A stretch of DNA of 64,000 bases from Exiguobacterium qingdaonense (lineage in GTDB: Bacteria; Bacillota; Bacilli; Exiguobacteriales; Exiguobacteriaceae), in assembly GCF_018617855.1 (NCBI RefSeq), contig NZ_JACSKY010000010.1, positions 43,722-107,721 on the forward strand, in the 5' to 3' direction. The translations under genes and the position numbers were made by a program. Numbering within the stretch: the first letter of the stretch is position 1; the number at the start of each line of letters is the position of its first letter. Positions 8,514 through 18,288 of the stretch are shown here, one piece after another. A model generated the notes under the pieces. The model was given only the letters and a program-made list of their open reading frames with translations. It was not told the origin of the DNA and searched no databases.

Positions 8514-9749
8514 ATGAAACGAGCCGAAATCATTGCGGTAGGAAGCGAGTTGCTCTTAGGGGAAATCGTCAATACGAATGCGAGTTACATATCAGAACAG
8601 CTGTCGAAATACGGTGTCTCGGTCCTGTATCATCAAGTCGTCGGGGACAACGCGATTCGGATGCGCGAAACGTTTGAAATCGCTCGTCGACGTTCAGACC
8701 TCGTGATCGTCACAGGAGGACTCGGGCCGACAGCGGATGATGTCACGAAGACAGTCCTTTCCGACTTACTCGAACGTCCGATAGTACGGGATGAAGAAGC
8801 GTATAAGACGATTCAACGATTCCTCGTCTCCCGAGACCGCCCGATGAATGAGGGAGATGCAAAGCAAGCAGATGTCTTATACGGGTCCGATGTGCTTCAA
8901 AACCCGGTCGGTCTCGCTCCTGGGATGTGGATCTCCGGGGAGACGTCATGGATGCTCTTACCCGGTGTACCGAGTGAGATGAGAGCACTTGTCAAAGCGA
9001 CGTTTCCAAAGAAACTGTCGGGTGCCACGCTCGTTTCGGAATCGCTACGGTTTTATGAGATTGGAGAATCTGCTCTCGATGATGCCGTGAAAGACTTACT
9101 GAACGGCTCAAACCCGACCGTTGCCCCTTATGCCGAGACGGGTGAGGCGAGACTCCGGGTCACGGCCCGGTCAACGAACGAGTCGACCGCACGAGAGATG
9201 ATTCAAGACGTGAAGACTGAAATTTTGAAACGGGTCGGTTTATTTTACTTCGGGTCAGACGATGAGACGATTGCCTCGAACTTGATTCGGTTGTTAAAGC
9301 GCGAGGGGAGAACGCTCGCTGTTGCCGAATCCTTGACAGGTGGTGAGGTCCAATCGATGATCACGTCGACACCAGGTGCGTCAGCCGTTTTTTTAGGGGG
9401 TGTCGTAACCTATTCGGATGAGCTAAAAAATAGGTATTTGAGCGTCTCTCTTGATACAATTGAACAGCACTCAGTCGTCTCAAAAGAAGTTGCCTATGAG
9501 ATGGTCGATGGAGTGGCTCGCGAAACGAGAGCCGACTATGCGCTCTCATTCACGGGCGAAGCCGGACCGACATCGAATTCTGGACGTCCTGTCGGAACGG
9601 TCTTTATCGGGGTAAAGACGCCCTCGGGAATCGAGGTCATCGAGCGTACGTATCCCCATCAGGAACGTGACGTCATCCGTATGCGAGCAGCAAAAGATGG
9701 ATTATGGCAACTCAGCCAACGAATTAAAAAGGCGAATAAATGTTCGTAA
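8514..9749 (+). CDS. cinA: CinA: competence/damage-inducible protein, nicotinamide-nucleotide amidase
   Basis: This 411-residue CinA has two domains. The N-terminal MoaB-like (COG1058) domain, with TGGLGPTADDVTK, carries the ADP-ribose pyrophosphatase-type activity known in the family. The C-terminal PncC domain starts near VAESLTGGEVQSMIT and deamidates nicotinamide mononucleotide. The gene directly precedes recA, the order seen across Firmicutes where the two are often induced together. Ribosome site GAGGAGGAAAAG, ATG 8514. Its last codons carry the LexA box of recA. Confidence 0.93.
   Translation: MKRAEIIAVGSELLLGEIVNTNASYISEQLSKYGVSVLYHQVVGDNAIRMRETFEIARRRSDLVIVTGGLGPTADDVTKTVLSDLLERPIVRDEEAYKTIQRFLVSRDRPMNEGDAKQADVLYGSDVLQNPVGLAPGMWISGETSWMLLPGVPSEMRALVKATFPKKLSGATLVSESLRFYEIGESALDDAVKDLLNGSNPTVAPYAETGEARLRVTARSTNESTAREMIQDVKTEILKRVGLFYFGSDDETIASNLIRLLKREGRTLAVAESLTGGEVQSMITSTPGASAVFLGGVVTYSDELKNRYLSVSLDTIEQHSVVSKEVAYEMVDGVARETRADYALSFTGEAGPTSNSGRPVGTVFIGVKTPSGIEVIERTYPHQERDVIRMRAAKDGLWQLSQRIKKANKCS
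9733..9746. promoter_or_regulatory. LexA (SOS) box of recA
   Basis: CGAATAAATGTTCG matches the Bacillus LexA consensus CGAAC-N4-GTTCG at 9 of 10 specified bases. It lies within the last codons of cinA, 8 nt upstream of the recA -35 element. The lexA gene in this window makes the regulation credible. Confidence 0.8.
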
Positions 9750-9754
9750 AAAAC

Positions 9755-9783
9755 TTGTGTATCAAAGTCTGTTCACGTATAAT
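9755..9783 (+). promoter_or_regulatory. recA promoter (sigma-A type)
   Basis: TTGTGT (9755-9760), a 17-nt spacer and a perfect TATAAT (9778-9783) sit about 32 nt before the recA ATG, directly after the LexA box. recA can therefore be transcribed independently of cinA. Confidence 0.75.
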
Positions 9784-9815
9784 GAAAGTATCAATTAAAG
9801 GAGGCTCATTTACCT

Positions 9816-10865
9816 ATGAGTGATCGTAAACAAGCGTTAGAAATGGCATTGCGCCAGATTGAAAAACAATTCGGTAAAGGCTCGATTATGCGCCTTGGTG
9901 AAAATACAGAACAACAAGTATCGGTCATCCCTTCAGGGTCAATCGCCCTCGATGTCGCGCTCGGAGCGGGCGGATACCCTCGCGGTCGTGTCATTGAAGT
10001 GTATGGACCGGAATCTTCAGGTAAGACGACTGTCGCCCTCCATGCGATTGCGGAAGTTCAAAAACGTGGCGGTCAAGCAGCGTTCGTCGACGCTGAGCAC
10101 GCGCTCGACCCGAAATACGCTAAAAACCTTGGCGTCAACATCGATGAGTTGCTCCTTTCCCAACCGGACACGGGGGAACAGGCACTCGAGATCGCCGAAG
10201 CGCTCGTTCGCTCTGGTGCGGTCGATATCCTCGTCGTCGACTCGGTTGCGGCACTCGTTCCAAAAGCTGAGATTGAAGGAGAGATGGGCGATTCACACGT
10301 TGGTCTCCAAGCTCGATTGATGTCTCAGGCACTTCGTAAGTTGTCTGGTGCGACGAACAAGTCGAAGACGATCGTCATCTTTATCAACCAAATTCGTGAG
10401 AAGATTGGAATCATGTTCGGTAACCCAGAAACGACACCTGGTGGTCGCGCCCTCAAGTTCTACTCTTCTGTACGTCTTGAAGTTCGTCGTGCGGAGACGC
10501 TCAAACAAGGTCAAGACATGGTCGGGAACCGTACGAAGATCAAGATCGTAAAAAACAAGATCGCCCCACCGTTCAAGACGGCGGAAGTCGACATCATGTA
10601 CGGTGAGGGAATCTCACGTGAAGGAGAGCTCATCGATATCGGTGCAGACCTTGATATCGTTCAAAAGAGCGGAGCTTGGTACTCGTTCAATGAAGAGCGT
10701 CTCGGTCAAGGTCGTGAAAACGCCAAACAATACATGAAAGAGAATCCTGCGATTGCGGCTGAAGTGGAACAACAAATTCGTGACCACTACGGCTTGAACG
10801 GAGAAAAAACCGTCACGGTCGAAGGAGAAGACGACGAAGTCCTCTCGCTTCTCGAAGACGAATAA
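9816..10865 (+). CDS. recA: Recombinase RecA
   Basis: RecA forms ATP-dependent filaments on single-stranded DNA, catalyses strand exchange and triggers LexA self-cleavage. The 349-residue protein has Walker [10 protein letters not shown] (residues 64-72) and Walker [14 protein letters not shown]. It also has the L2-region motif [21 protein letters not shown] and an acidic C-terminal tail ([14 protein letters not shown]). Shine-Dalgarno AAAGGAGG, ATG 9816. An SOS box and a sigma-A promoter lie upstream, and a strong terminator follows. Confidence 0.98.
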   Translation: MSDRKQALEMALRQIEKQFGKGSIMRLGENTEQQVSVIPSGSIALDVALGAGGYPRGRVIEVYGPESSGKTTVALHAIAEVQKRGGQAAFVDAEHALDPKYAKNLGVNIDELLLSQPDTGEQALEIAEALVRSGAVDILVVDSVAALVPKAEIEGEMGDSHVGLQARLMSQALRKLSGATNKSKTIVIFINQIREKIGIMFGNPETTPGGRALKFYSSVRLEVRRAETLKQGQDMVGNRTKIKIVKNKIAPPFKTAEVDIMYGEGISREGELIDIGADLDIVQKSGAWYSFNEERLGQGRENAKQYMKENPAIAAEVEQQIRDHYGLNGEKTVTVEGEDDEVLSLLEDE

Positions 10866-10873
10866 TCAACTCG

Positions 10874-10906
10874 TCTCACTCGGAATCGTCCGAGTGAGAT
10901 TTTTTT
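10874..10906 (+). terminator. Terminator after recA
   Basis: An 11-bp perfect stem (TCTCACTCGGA / TCCGAGTGAGA, 10874-10884 with 10889-10899) with an ATCG loop is followed by a run of T residues. Confidence 0.92.
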
Positions 10907-10950
10907 AGTATAATTTTTTAGGCAATTGGTAGTTCTATCCTGTCCGCGCA

Positions 10951-10979
10951 TTGCATTCTCCCTCTTAAATAAGTACAAT
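10951..10979 (+). promoter_or_regulatory. rny promoter
   Basis: TTGCAT (10951-10956), a 17-nt spacer and TACAAT (10974-10979) are placed about 75 nt before the RNase Y start. A short inverted repeat (CAGGC TT GCCTG) lies in the predicted leader. Confidence 0.6.
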
Positions 10980-11053
10980 AAAGTTATGCGCAGGCTTGCC
11001 TGTGTATCTCACTTATTAAAAAAATAAAATAACCTTGCGAAAGGGAGGTGAAC

Positions 11054-12616
11054 ATGATGGAATGGCTATACTGGCTTATTCTGATCCTCCTTTTGCCGAT
11101 AGCTTTTGTTGCAGGTTTTTTTGTGCGTAAATCGATCGCCGAAGCGAAGATTCAAGGTGCCGAGACGGAAGCGACCAAGATTGTAGAGCAAGCAAAACAA
11201 CAATCGGAAGCGATGCAAAAAGAAGCACGGCTTGAAGTAAAAGAAGAGATGATTCAACTTCGTAATGAGACGGAACAGGAACTCCGTGAACGTCGCGAAG
11301 AACAGAAAGTGAAAGAGAATCGCCTCGTTCAAAAAGAAGAGCTTCTCGACCGCAAAGCAGACATGCTTGAGCGGAAAGAGGACTCGCTAGATGAACAGGA
11401 ACGAGGACTCGAAAAACGCAAGCGTGAAGCAGAAATGCTCGAAGGCAAAGTGGAGGAGTTATACGAAGAGGCACGCCAAGAACTTGTACGCGTGGCATCC
11501 CTCTCGAAAGACGAAGCACGTACCATCATCATGGACGAAGCGAAGCAGGAAGCGCTTCACGATGCTGCTCTCCTTCAAAAAGAAATCGAGCAAAAAGCAA
11601 AACAAGAAGCGGATAAAAAAGCGAAACACCTCTTATCTCTCACGATGCAACGATATGCTGCTGAACATGTTGCCGAGACGACGGTATCCGTCGTCAACTT
11701 ACCGAGTGATGAGATGAAAGGTCGCATCATCGGGCGTGAAGGTCGTAACATCCGAACGCTCGAGACGCTGACTGGGATCGACCTCATCATCGATGACACG
11801 CCAGAAGCGGTCATCCTGTCAGGATTTGACCCGGTTCGCCGTGAAATCGCGAAGATGACGCTTGAAAAGCTCGTTCAAGACGGTCGGATTCATCCGGCTC
11901 GAATTGAAGAGATGGTCGAGAAATCTCGTCGGGAAGTGGATGAACGTATTCGTGAATACGGAGAAGAAGCGACGTTCGAAGCCGGGATTCATGGACTCCA
12001 TCCAGACCTCGTCAAAACACTCGGTCGCATGCGCTATCGTACGAGCTATGGCCAGAACGTCTTGTCTCACTCGGTCGAGGTGGCTCACCTTGCTGGGATG
12101 ATGGCAGCCGAACTCGGGGAAGACGTCACGCTCGCGAAACGGGCCGGGCTCTTACACGATATCGGAAAAGCGATTGACCACGAAGTCGAAGGGAGTCACG
12201 TCGAGATCGGTGTGGAACTCGCGACGAAGTACAAAGAACATCCGGTCGTCATCAACTCGATCGCTTCCCACCACGGGGACGTCGAAGCGACATCGACGAT
12301 TGCGGTACTTGTCGCAGCGGCCGACGCCTTGTCAGCTGCGCGTCCGGGAGCTCGTCAAGAGACGCTAGAAAGCTACATTCGTCGTCTCGAACGACTCGAG
12401 TCAATCTGTGAGTCGTTTGAAGGTGTCGAGAAATCGTATGCGATTCAAGCGGGACGTGAAGTCCGAATCATCGTTCGCCCTGACGTCGTCGACGATGTCG
12501 TCGCCGGCAAGATGGCGCGAGATATTTGTAAACGGATTGAGGACGAACTCGATTATCCTGGACAAATTAAAGTGACGGTCATTCGTGAAACACGTTCCGT
12601 CGATTATGCGAAGTAA
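11054..12616 (+). CDS. rny: Ribonuclease Y
   Basis: RNase Y is the membrane-anchored endoribonuclease that starts bulk mRNA decay in Bacillales. The 520-residue protein matches the B. subtilis length. It has an N-terminal transmembrane helix (about 5-24) and a long charged coiled coil (about 30-200). A KH RNA-binding domain follows ([20 protein letters not shown]), then an HD phosphohydrolase domain with the metal pair His368-Asp369 in [10 protein letters not shown]. The HD numbering equals that of the B. subtilis enzyme, which supports ATG 11054; ATG 11057 is also possible. Ribosome site AAGGGAGGTG. Confidence 0.96.
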   Translation: MMEWLYWLILILLLPIAFVAGFFVRKSIAEAKIQGAETEATKIVEQAKQQSEAMQKEARLEVKEEMIQLRNETEQELRERREEQKVKENRLVQKEELLDRKADMLERKEDSLDEQERGLEKRKREAEMLEGKVEELYEEARQELVRVASLSKDEARTIIMDEAKQEALHDAALLQKEIEQKAKQEADKKAKHLLSLTMQRYAAEHVAETTVSVVNLPSDEMKGRIIGREGRNIRTLETLTGIDLIIDDTPEAVILSGFDPVRREIAKMTLEKLVQDGRIHPARIEEMVEKSRREVDERIREYGEEATFEAGIHGLHPDLVKTLGRMRYRTSYGQNVLSHSVEVAHLAGMMAAELGEDVTLAKRAGLLHDIGKAIDHEVEGSHVEIGVELATKYKEHPVVINSIASHHGDVEATSTIAVLVAAADALSAARPGARQETLESYIRRLERLESICESFEGVEKSYAIQAGREVRIIVRPDVVDDVVAGKMARDICKRIEDELDYPGQIKVTVIRETRSVDYAK

Positions 12617-12620
12617 ACGA

Positions 12621-12643
12621 AGCGGAGAATTTCTCCGCTTTTT
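12621..12643 (+). terminator. Short hairpin between rny and ymdB
   Basis: AGCGGAG (12621-12627) pairs with CTCCGCT (12633-12639), followed by TTTT. It starts 4 nt after the rny stop and may only partly stop transcription into ymdB. Confidence 0.65.
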
Positions 12644-12664
12644 CTGTTTGAGGGAGGACTTTAT

Positions 12665-13459
12665 ATGAAAATTTTATTTATCGGTGATGTGGTCGGGAAG
12701 CCTGGCCGTGATATATTAAGTAATCAAATCGGTCGATTGAAAGACAAATACAACCCGACGTTCATGCTCGTCAATGGTGAGAACGCGGCGAACGGTCGTG
12801 GTCTCACGAAAAAGATTTACCAACAGTTTTTGGAGCTCGGCTTTCATGGCGTGACGATGGGGAATCACACGTGGGACAACCGTGACATCTTTGACTGGAT
12901 TGATGATGCTGACCGGATCGTCCGCCCGGCCAATTATCCGGACGGAACACCTGGGGTCGGGATGATGAAGTTGAAGCAAAACGGAAAGAAATTGGCCGTC
13001 ATCAACGTCATGGGGAACGTCTTCTTGCCGTCCCTCGATTGTCCGTTCCGCACCGTCGACCGTCTCGTCGAAGAAGTACGGGATGAGGTCGATGCCATTT
13101 TTGTCGATGTTCATGCCGAGGCGACGAGCGAGAAGATTGCCATGGGCTATCATCTCGACGGTCGTGCTCAAGCCGTCGTCGGGACACATACACATGTGCA
13201 GACGGCGGACGAACGCATCCTCTCGAACGGGACCGCTTATATTACCGACGTCGGAATGACCGGCCCACTAGACGGGGTGCTCGGTATGGATGCGTCCGTC
13301 GTGTTGAAAAAATTTATGACACAACTCCCAGTTCGGTTTGAAGTTGCCGAGGGACGGGAACAACTTAATGGAGTTTTCATTACAATTGACGATCAGACGA
13401 AACGTGCTACAAAAATCGAACGAATACACCTAGATGATCAGACCGTTTGGTTTGATTGA
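12665..13459 (+). CDS. ymdB: YmdB-family metallophosphoesterase
   Basis: This 264-residue protein of the YmdB/TIGR00282 family is a binuclear metal phosphodiesterase. Motifs are IGDVVGKPGR at the N-terminus, NGENAANG, MGNHTWDN, and GTHTHVQT with the C-terminal metal histidines. In B. subtilis YmdB hydrolyses cyclic nucleotides in vitro and affects the switch between motility and biofilm formation. It is adjacent to rny and spoVS as in Bacillus. Ribosome site GAGGGAGG, ATG 12665. Confidence 0.93.
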   Translation: MKILFIGDVVGKPGRDILSNQIGRLKDKYNPTFMLVNGENAANGRGLTKKIYQQFLELGFHGVTMGNHTWDNRDIFDWIDDADRIVRPANYPDGTPGVGMMKLKQNGKKLAVINVMGNVFLPSLDCPFRTVDRLVEEVRDEVDAIFVDVHAEATSEKIAMGYHLDGRAQAVVGTHTHVQTADERILSNGTAYITDVGMTGPLDGVLGMDASVVLKKFMTQLPVRFEVAEGREQLNGVFITIDDQTKRATKIERIHLDDQTVWFD

Positions 13460-13485
13460 ACAACCTACCCGAGGGGGAAACAAGA

Positions 13486-13746
13486 ATGGACGTACTCAAA
13501 GTTTCGGCAAAATCGAACCCTAACTCCGTTGCGGGTGCTTTAGCGGGTGTGCTACGTGAAAAAGGAACATGTGAGATACAAGCGATCGGGGCGGGTGCGC
13601 TGAATCAATCCGTCAAAGCCGTCGCGATCGCCCGAGGCTTCGTCGCGCCAAGTGGTCTCGATTTGATTTGCATTCCGGCCTTTACTGATATTATGATTGA
13701 CGGAGAGGAACGTACTGCCATCAAGCTCATCATTGAGCCACGATGA
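13486..13746 (+). CDS. spoVS: SpoVS
   Basis: This 86-residue Alba-like protein (VLKVSAKSNPNSVAGALAG, IGAGALNQSVKAVAIARG) is identical in length to B. subtilis SpoVS and very well conserved. In Bacillus, spoVS affects septation and coat assembly during sporulation. The family also occurs in non-sporulating bacteria, where its role is unclear. ATG 13486 follows GAGGGGGAA; a longer frame from 13456 overlaps ymdB and was rejected. Confidence 0.95.
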   Translation: MDVLKVSAKSNPNSVAGALAGVLREKGTCEIQAIGAGALNQSVKAVAIARGFVAPSGLDLICIPAFTDIMIDGEERTAIKLIIEPR

Positions 13747-13777
13747 GCGGTCGGGACATAGGTCCTATTCTTGCGAG

Positions 13778-13813
13778 GAGGAGCCATCGGCGCGGATGGC
13801 TCCTCTTTTTTTA
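13778..13813 (+). terminator. Terminator after spoVS
   Basis: An 11-bp stem (GAGGAGCCATC / GATGGCTCCTC, 13778-13788 with 13795-13805) with a 6-nt loop is followed by T8. Confidence 0.92.
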
Positions 13814-13913
13814 TGGAAATCGGACGTTCCGTCTTCTCAGTTTCTTCATTTTATGACAAGATGATAAGGAACGTATCGTTCGATTATTAAGAGACAAGAG
13901 GGGGACGTTTTCA

Positions 13914-14990
13914 ATGGAACAGCTCGTGTCAACCAAAGAAAAGGAAACAACGACACCAGTAATGAAAGCGATTCAAAAACACACGGCCGGTTTTGGGGCA
14001 AAACTGGTCGATGTACCGGTTCCGACACCAGGACCAGGGGAAGTGCTCATTCAAGTGAGAGCGACATCGATTTGTGGGACCGATGTCCACATCTATGAGT
14101 GGGATGAGTGGTCACAGAGCCGCGTCAAGCCACCATACGTATTCGGTCATGAGTTTTCGGGGGAGGTCGTTGCGCTCGGCGAAGGGACGAAACGAATCAA
14201 GGTCGGACAGATGGTATCCGCTGAGACGCATATCGTCTGCCATCAGTGTAAACAATGTTTGCGCGGTCAGTACCACATCTGTAAAAACACAAAAATCATC
14301 GGTGTGGACACGCAAGGATGTTTCGCAGAATATGTCGTCATGCCTGAAGAAAATCTATGGGTGAACCCGGTGACGATGCCGGCGAAACTCGCTTCGATTC
14401 AAGAACCACTCGGGAATGCGGTCCATACGGTGCTCGCGAGTGATGTGTCAGCCAAATCGGTCGCCATCGTCGGTTGTGGCCCAATCGGACTCATGGCGGT
14501 CGGTGTCGCCAAAGCAGCAGGGGCGAGTCGTGTCTATGCGATTGACGTCAATCCATATCGTTTAAAACTCGCCGAAGAGATGGGGGCAGATGTCGTCATC
14601 AACAGTTTAGAAGAGAATCCGCTCGAGTTGATTGAGCGCGAATCAAACGGAGACGGAATCGACGTTGTCTGCGAGATGAGCGGACACCCGGTTGCGATCG
14701 ATCAGGCGTTCAAGATGGTCACGGCAGGTGGGGACGTCAACGTCTTGTCACTCCCGGCTCGTCCGGTCGCCATCGACCTGACGCGGGACGTCGTCTTTAA
14801 AGGGGTCCGCGTCCAAGGAATTACAGGACGTAAGATGTATGAGACGTGGAGCCAAGTCTCGACGATGCTTGCGACGGGTCAGTTGAACGTTGAACCGATC
14901 ATCACGCACGTCTTCAAGCTCGAAGAGTTCGAAAAAGGGTTCGAACTCATGCGGGCAGGGAAATGTGGAAAGGTCGTCTTAATACCATAA
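13914..14990 (+). CDS. tdh: L-threonine 3-dehydrogenase
   Basis: Tdh oxidises L-threonine to 2-amino-3-ketobutyrate with NAD+. The 358-residue protein is a zinc-dependent medium-chain dehydrogenase. Catalytic zinc residues are Cys54 (SICGTD) and His79-Glu80 (GHEFSGE). The structural zinc cysteines are 109, 112, 115 and 123 ([15 protein letters not shown]), and the NAD-binding glycine motif is GCGPIG. It carries a 16-residue N-terminal extension before MKAIQKHT. The Shine-Dalgarno (AGAGGGGGA) supports the upstream ATG 13914. The kbl gene follows by 13 nt, making the standard threonine-to-glycine operon. Confidence 0.95.
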   Translation: MEQLVSTKEKETTTPVMKAIQKHTAGFGAKLVDVPVPTPGPGEVLIQVRATSICGTDVHIYEWDEWSQSRVKPPYVFGHEFSGEVVALGEGTKRIKVGQMVSAETHIVCHQCKQCLRGQYHICKNTKIIGVDTQGCFAEYVVMPEENLWVNPVTMPAKLASIQEPLGNAVHTVLASDVSAKSVAIVGCGPIGLMAVGVAKAAGASRVYAIDVNPYRLKLAEEMGADVVINSLEENPLELIERESNGDGIDVVCEMSGHPVAIDQAFKMVTAGGDVNVLSLPARPVAIDLTRDVVFKGVRVQGITGRKMYETWSQVSTMLATGQLNVEPIITHVFKLEEFEKGFELMRAGKCGKVVLIP

Positions 14991-15003
14991 AGGGGGAAAT
15001 AGC

Positions 15004-16185
15004 ATGGCATTTGAACATATTACAGAAGCAATCAATGAGATGAAAGAACAGGGGACGTTCCGTAAGCTCGTCCCGCTCGAATCGGCACAAGGGAATGAAG
15101 TGACAATCGATGGGAAGTCGCTCGTCCAGCTGTCATCAAACAACTATCTCGGACTTGCGAACCACCCGCGCCTGAAACAGGCAGCGATTGAAGCGGCCGA
15201 AGAGTACGGGGCAGGAACAGGGTCGGTCCGGACGATTGCCGGGACGTTCGAGATGCACGAAGCGTTCGAGCGTGAGCTCGCCGAGTTCAAACATACGGAG
15301 GCCTCACTCGTCTTCCAATCAGGATTCGCGACGAACCTCGGGGTATTGTCTGCACTGCTCGGACCGGAAGATGTCGTCATCAGTGACGCCCTCAACCATG
15401 CGTCAATCATCGATGGGATTCGTCTCACGAAAGCGGCACGTCGCATCTATAAGCACGTCGACCTCGAAGATTTGGAGAAGGCGTTGAAAGAGACACAAGA
15501 TTATCGCACACGTCTTGTCGTGACGGACGGTGTGTTCTCGATGGATGGGAACATCGCACCGCTTCCGGCCATCGTCGAACTCGCCGAGAAGTATGACGCT
15601 GCGGTCATGGTCGATGATGCGCACGCATCCGGCGTTCTCGGGAAGAACGGTCGCGGAACGGTCAACCACTTCGGTTTAGACGGCCGCGTCACGTTACAGG
15701 TAGGGACGCTTTCAAAAGCAATCGGGGTCTTAGGCGGGTATGTCGCCTGCTCACAAGACGTACGCGATTACTTGATCCACAAAGGTCGTCCGTTCCTCTT
15801 CTCGACATCACATCCACCGGCAGTCGTAGCGGCGAACCGTGAAGCGATCCGTGTCATGAAAGAGGAAGAAGAGCTGTTCGACAAGCTATGGGCGAACACC
15901 GAGTTCTTCAAGAACGGTTTACGTGACCTCGGTTTCGATATCGGACATGCGACGACACCGATCACACCGGTCATGCTCGGCGAAGAGACGCTTGCGCATA
16001 CATTCTCGGACAAGTTGAAAGAGCATGGCGTATTCGCACAGAGTATCGCCTTCCCGACGGTCGAGCGCGGGAAAGCACGCATCCGGACGATCGTCACTGC
16101 GGAACATACGCAAGATGACCTCGAACGGGCACTCGAAGCGTTCAAAACGGTCGCAGAAGAGTTGAATGTGACATTACACGCATAA
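15004..16185 (+). CDS. kbl: 2-amino-3-ketobutyrate CoA ligase (glycine C-acetyltransferase)
   Basis: Kbl splits 2-amino-3-ketobutyrate with CoA into glycine and acetyl-CoA, completing threonine breakdown with Tdh. The 393-residue alpha-oxoamine synthase shows [12 protein letters not shown] near the N-terminus, [11 protein letters not shown], and the PLP-binding Lys238 in [12 protein letters not shown]. Ribosome site AAGGGGGAAA, ATG 15004. A terminator follows, and the Bacillus downstream genes (ricA, miaB, cotE, mutS) are absent here. Confidence 0.95.
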   Translation: MAFEHITEAINEMKEQGTFRKLVPLESAQGNEVTIDGKSLVQLSSNNYLGLANHPRLKQAAIEAAEEYGAGTGSVRTIAGTFEMHEAFERELAEFKHTEASLVFQSGFATNLGVLSALLGPEDVVISDALNHASIIDGIRLTKAARRIYKHVDLEDLEKALKETQDYRTRLVVTDGVFSMDGNIAPLPAIVELAEKYDAAVMVDDAHASGVLGKNGRGTVNHFGLDGRVTLQVGTLSKAIGVLGGYVACSQDVRDYLIHKGRPFLFSTSHPPAVVAANREAIRVMKEEEELFDKLWANTEFFKNGLRDLGFDIGHATTPITPVMLGEETLAHTFSDKLKEHGVFAQSIAFPTVERGKARIRTIVTAEHTQDDLERALEAFKTVAEELNVTLHA

Positions 16186-16191
16186 ACGCGG

Positions 16192-16219
16192 ACTGCAGAC
16201 GATCTGTCTGCAGTTTTTT
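16192..16219 (+). terminator. Terminator after tdh-kbl
   Basis: ACTGCAGAC (16192-16200) pairs with GTCTGCAGT (16206-16214), followed by T6. Confidence 0.88.
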
Positions 16220-16288
16220 GATGGATTTGTTCGTGAAATCGAGTATATTCAGATAGAGCACCGACGGAGTGAGGGTTGGAAAGAGAAA

Positions 16289-16627
16289 TTGTGGAACGTT
16301 GCACTGATGTGCTACGCGCTCTTATTCATCTCTGTCTATATAGGAGCCTGGGTTGTGAGGCTGAAATACAACCTTACCCCAAGTTTCAGTGAGTCGTTCG
16401 CCCTCGAACCCTTTCCTGGATGGAAGGTCTTTTTCATGCAATGGATGGAGAACAAGATAGAAGAACCAAATTTGACAGCAAATGCGATTGTGTTTGGTGC
16501 ATTGTTTTTCTACTTCAGGAAGTTCAAGGGAAAATATACGTGGATATTAAGGCTTTTCGCAGTGATTCCTGTCAGTTTATTTTTTATCATCTATATTCCA
16601 AAAGTCTTGAGTTGGTTTTTGCAATAA
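16289..16627 (+). CDS. Small membrane protein of unknown function
   Basis: This 112-residue protein has about three hydrophobic segments (residues 5-24, 65-78 and 85-108) and no recognisable domain. The start is uncertain. TTG 16289 has a purine-rich stretch (GGAAAGAG) upstream, while the in-frame ATG at 16307 begins inside the first hydrophobic segment and lacks a ribosome site. The gene lies at the start of an accessory stretch with AT-richer codon use than tdh-kbl. It converges on the DUF4256 gene with only 23 nt between stops. Confidence 0.5.
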   Translation: MWNVALMCYALLFISVYIGAWVVRLKYNLTPSFSESFALEPFPGWKVFFMQWMENKIEEPNLTANAIVFGALFFYFRKFKGKYTWILRLFAVIPVSLFFIIYIPKVLSWFLQ

Positions 16628-16650
16628 AAAAGCAAAGCGCAATGCCTTGC

Positions 16651-17199
16651 TTAAATCATGAGTATCCCTCTAAATCCTCGAGCGGCATAATAAGAATCTG
16701 CACCGTTATGGTAGACGAAGATGTGATCATAACGACGGTCGCAAAACAGGGCGCCACCTTTTTGACGTATCACATCCGGTGTCTGAATCCAACTCGACGT
16801 CTTCAAGTCGAATGCACCGAGCGTTTGTAAGTGTCGGTACGTTGCCTCATCGAGAAGGCTGATTCCCATCTGTTCAGATAAGGCGAGCGCGCTTCCGGCA
16901 GGCTTATTCTTTTTACGTGCCTCAAGAGCTGGATCGTCATAACAGAGACTTCGTCGACCGCTCGGACTCTCGGCTGAACAGTCGCAAAAAGCGAGGTCTC
17001 CGTTAGGGAGACGAATCACGTCTGGTTCTCCGCCGGTCTCTTCCATCAAGGCGAGTGAGGTCAACTTATCCTGATCAATTTGAATACGCTCCAATATGTC
17101 TGACCAGACGACGTCAGAATGACGTTCAACGTTTTCAGTGAAACGAGACTCGAGGGTATTAAGTAATTCGAGGGTTTCTTCGTGTGAAAGCTTCGACAT
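16651..17199 (-). CDS. DUF4256 family protein
   Basis: This 182-residue protein matches the DUF4256 pattern as I recall it. The marks are ETGGEPDVIRLP, the conserved DCSAESPSGRRSLCYDD block, FDLKTSSWIQTP, and GGALFCDRRYDHIFVYHNGA near the C-terminus. The invariant Cys, Asp and His residues suggest an enzyme, but no reaction is known. The ATG at 17199 is chosen because GGAGTG lies 6-7 nt upstream; a start at 17217 overlaps that site. It stands alone, convergent with the small membrane protein. Confidence 0.78.
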   Translation of the reverse strand: MSKLSHEETLELLNTLESRFTENVERHSDVVWSDILERIQIDQDKLTSLALMEETGGEPDVIRLPNGDLAFCDCSAESPSGRRSLCYDDPALEARKKNKPAGSALALSEQMGISLLDEATYRHLQTLGAFDLKTSSWIQTPDVIRQKGGALFCDRRYDHIFVYHNGADSYYAARGFRGILMI

Positions 17200-17398
17200 G
17201 AGAATCACTCCGATCATGTGTTTCTTTTAGTATACGATATGAATCGCTACAGTTCGTGTCATTCTTTAAGGGTAAGGGTCATTTAAAGATGAGTATCGAT
17301 CAGAAGAGCGTTGGCCGCTTACATGTTCTTTTATTTCAGACGATAGACGTCCTTTCACTAAAAAGAAAACGAAAAATAAATGCTAAGGATGGATTAAA

Positions 17399-17992
17399 AT
17401 GCTTGAATACAACATAAATGATAATATATCTCTAAGAATGTTCAACACAGACGATGCGGATGCACTATTCAAGCTGACGATTGCATCGAAGTCTTATTTG
17501 CGAGAATGGCTTGGTTGGCTCGACTATATTGAGACAGTGGAAGATTCGAAGCGGAACATAGAGGGCCGAATCAAAGGATTGATTGAAACGGGCGGGCGCC
17601 CGAAGTCGTTCGCTTTGATATATAAAGGTGAACTTGCTGGAACTATTGGATTTAACGAAATCGATGGTGGTATCCAATGTGGCACAATCGGATATTGGCT
17701 CGGACAAGAGTTTCAAGGGAAAGGCATCATGAGTCGAGCGCTCGAGAGCGTCATTAAATATGGGTTCCGAGATTTGAAATTAAATAAGATTGAGATTCGA
17801 GTAGCAACAGAAAATCGGAAGAGTCGGGCACTTCCGGAACGATTCGGCTTTAAGGAAGAAGGGATCATTCGAGATGCGGAATGGTTGTATGACCGTTACG
17901 TCGATCATGTTGTTTATGGGTTGTTGCGACATGAATATTTGCAGCTAAACCATCATTCTAAAGCTGATGATGAGGCTGGAAATCGTATGTGA
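17399..17992 (+). CDS. GNAT N-acetyltransferase, RimJ/RimL (YdaF) type
   Basis: This 197-residue acetyltransferase resembles the ribosomal-protein-serine acetyltransferase group. Motif A (IGYWLGQEFQGKGIMSRALE) binds acetyl-CoA, and the NKIEIRVATENRKSRALPERFGF segment is the usual RimJ/RimL signature. One oddity is ALPERFGF, where family members usually have A.(A/V)AE(K/R)LGF. The substrate is unknown: a protein N-terminus or a small amine. The codon use is AT-richer than that of neighbouring core genes, in keeping with an accessory location. Confidence 0.8.
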   Translation: MLEYNINDNISLRMFNTDDADALFKLTIASKSYLREWLGWLDYIETVEDSKRNIEGRIKGLIETGGRPKSFALIYKGELAGTIGFNEIDGGIQCGTIGYWLGQEFQGKGIMSRALESVIKYGFRDLKLNKIEIRVATENRKSRALPERFGFKEEGIIRDAEWLYDRYVDHVVYGLLRHEYLQLNHHSKADDEAGNRM

Positions 17993-18035
17993 ACAAAGAC
18001 GAAAAAAATGCCTATTTAAAAAAAGAGATTACTGA

Positions 18036-18113
18036 ATGACAACCATATACTTTGTCAGACATGCACATTCTACTTATACACCAGACGAATTTGCCAGACC
18101 ATTATGTAGTTAA
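18036..18113 (+). pseudogene. 5' remnant of a histidine phosphatase family gene
   Basis: Only 25 codons remain. Translation reads MTTIYFVRHAHSTYTPDEF, then ARPLCS and a TAA stop. The RHAHS core is the catalytic RHG-like motif of the phosphoglycerate mutase/histidine phosphatase superfamily, always at the N-terminus. The remaining ~150 codons of such a protein are not visible downstream, where the sequence is stop-rich. This is a decayed or deleted gene. The rest of 17,993-18,288 holds nothing else that I recognise. Confidence 0.6.
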
Positions 18114-18288
18114 CACGTATGGTATTTTCATTTCTTATCGAGTTCCTCTAATACTTAAGCATCTGATTCCTGTGGATAAAGAACATAACCGAGTAAAAGA
18201 TTGATATATTCCTCAAATAGGCAAATGATTAACTGCGTCCGAGGATTCCAGTACTCATCGAGAGGATAAAGAAAGAGGTTGTAGTTAA

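Noticed and set aside
11066..11532. Minus-strand frames opposite the RNase Y coiled coil
   Set aside because: Low-complexity Ser/Leu/Phe-rich products arise from the repetitive Glu/Lys/Arg codons of the coiled coil; no ribosome site or family.
12716..13195. 159-codon minus-strand frame opposite ymdB
   Set aside because: Fully covered by a well-conserved gene on the other strand, with no ribosome site or known motif.
17200..17398. Possible short ORF near 17289 (ATGAGTATCGATCAG)
   Set aside because: No ribosome site and no recognisable product; the gap is most simply a divergent intergenic region between DUF4256 and the GNAT gene.
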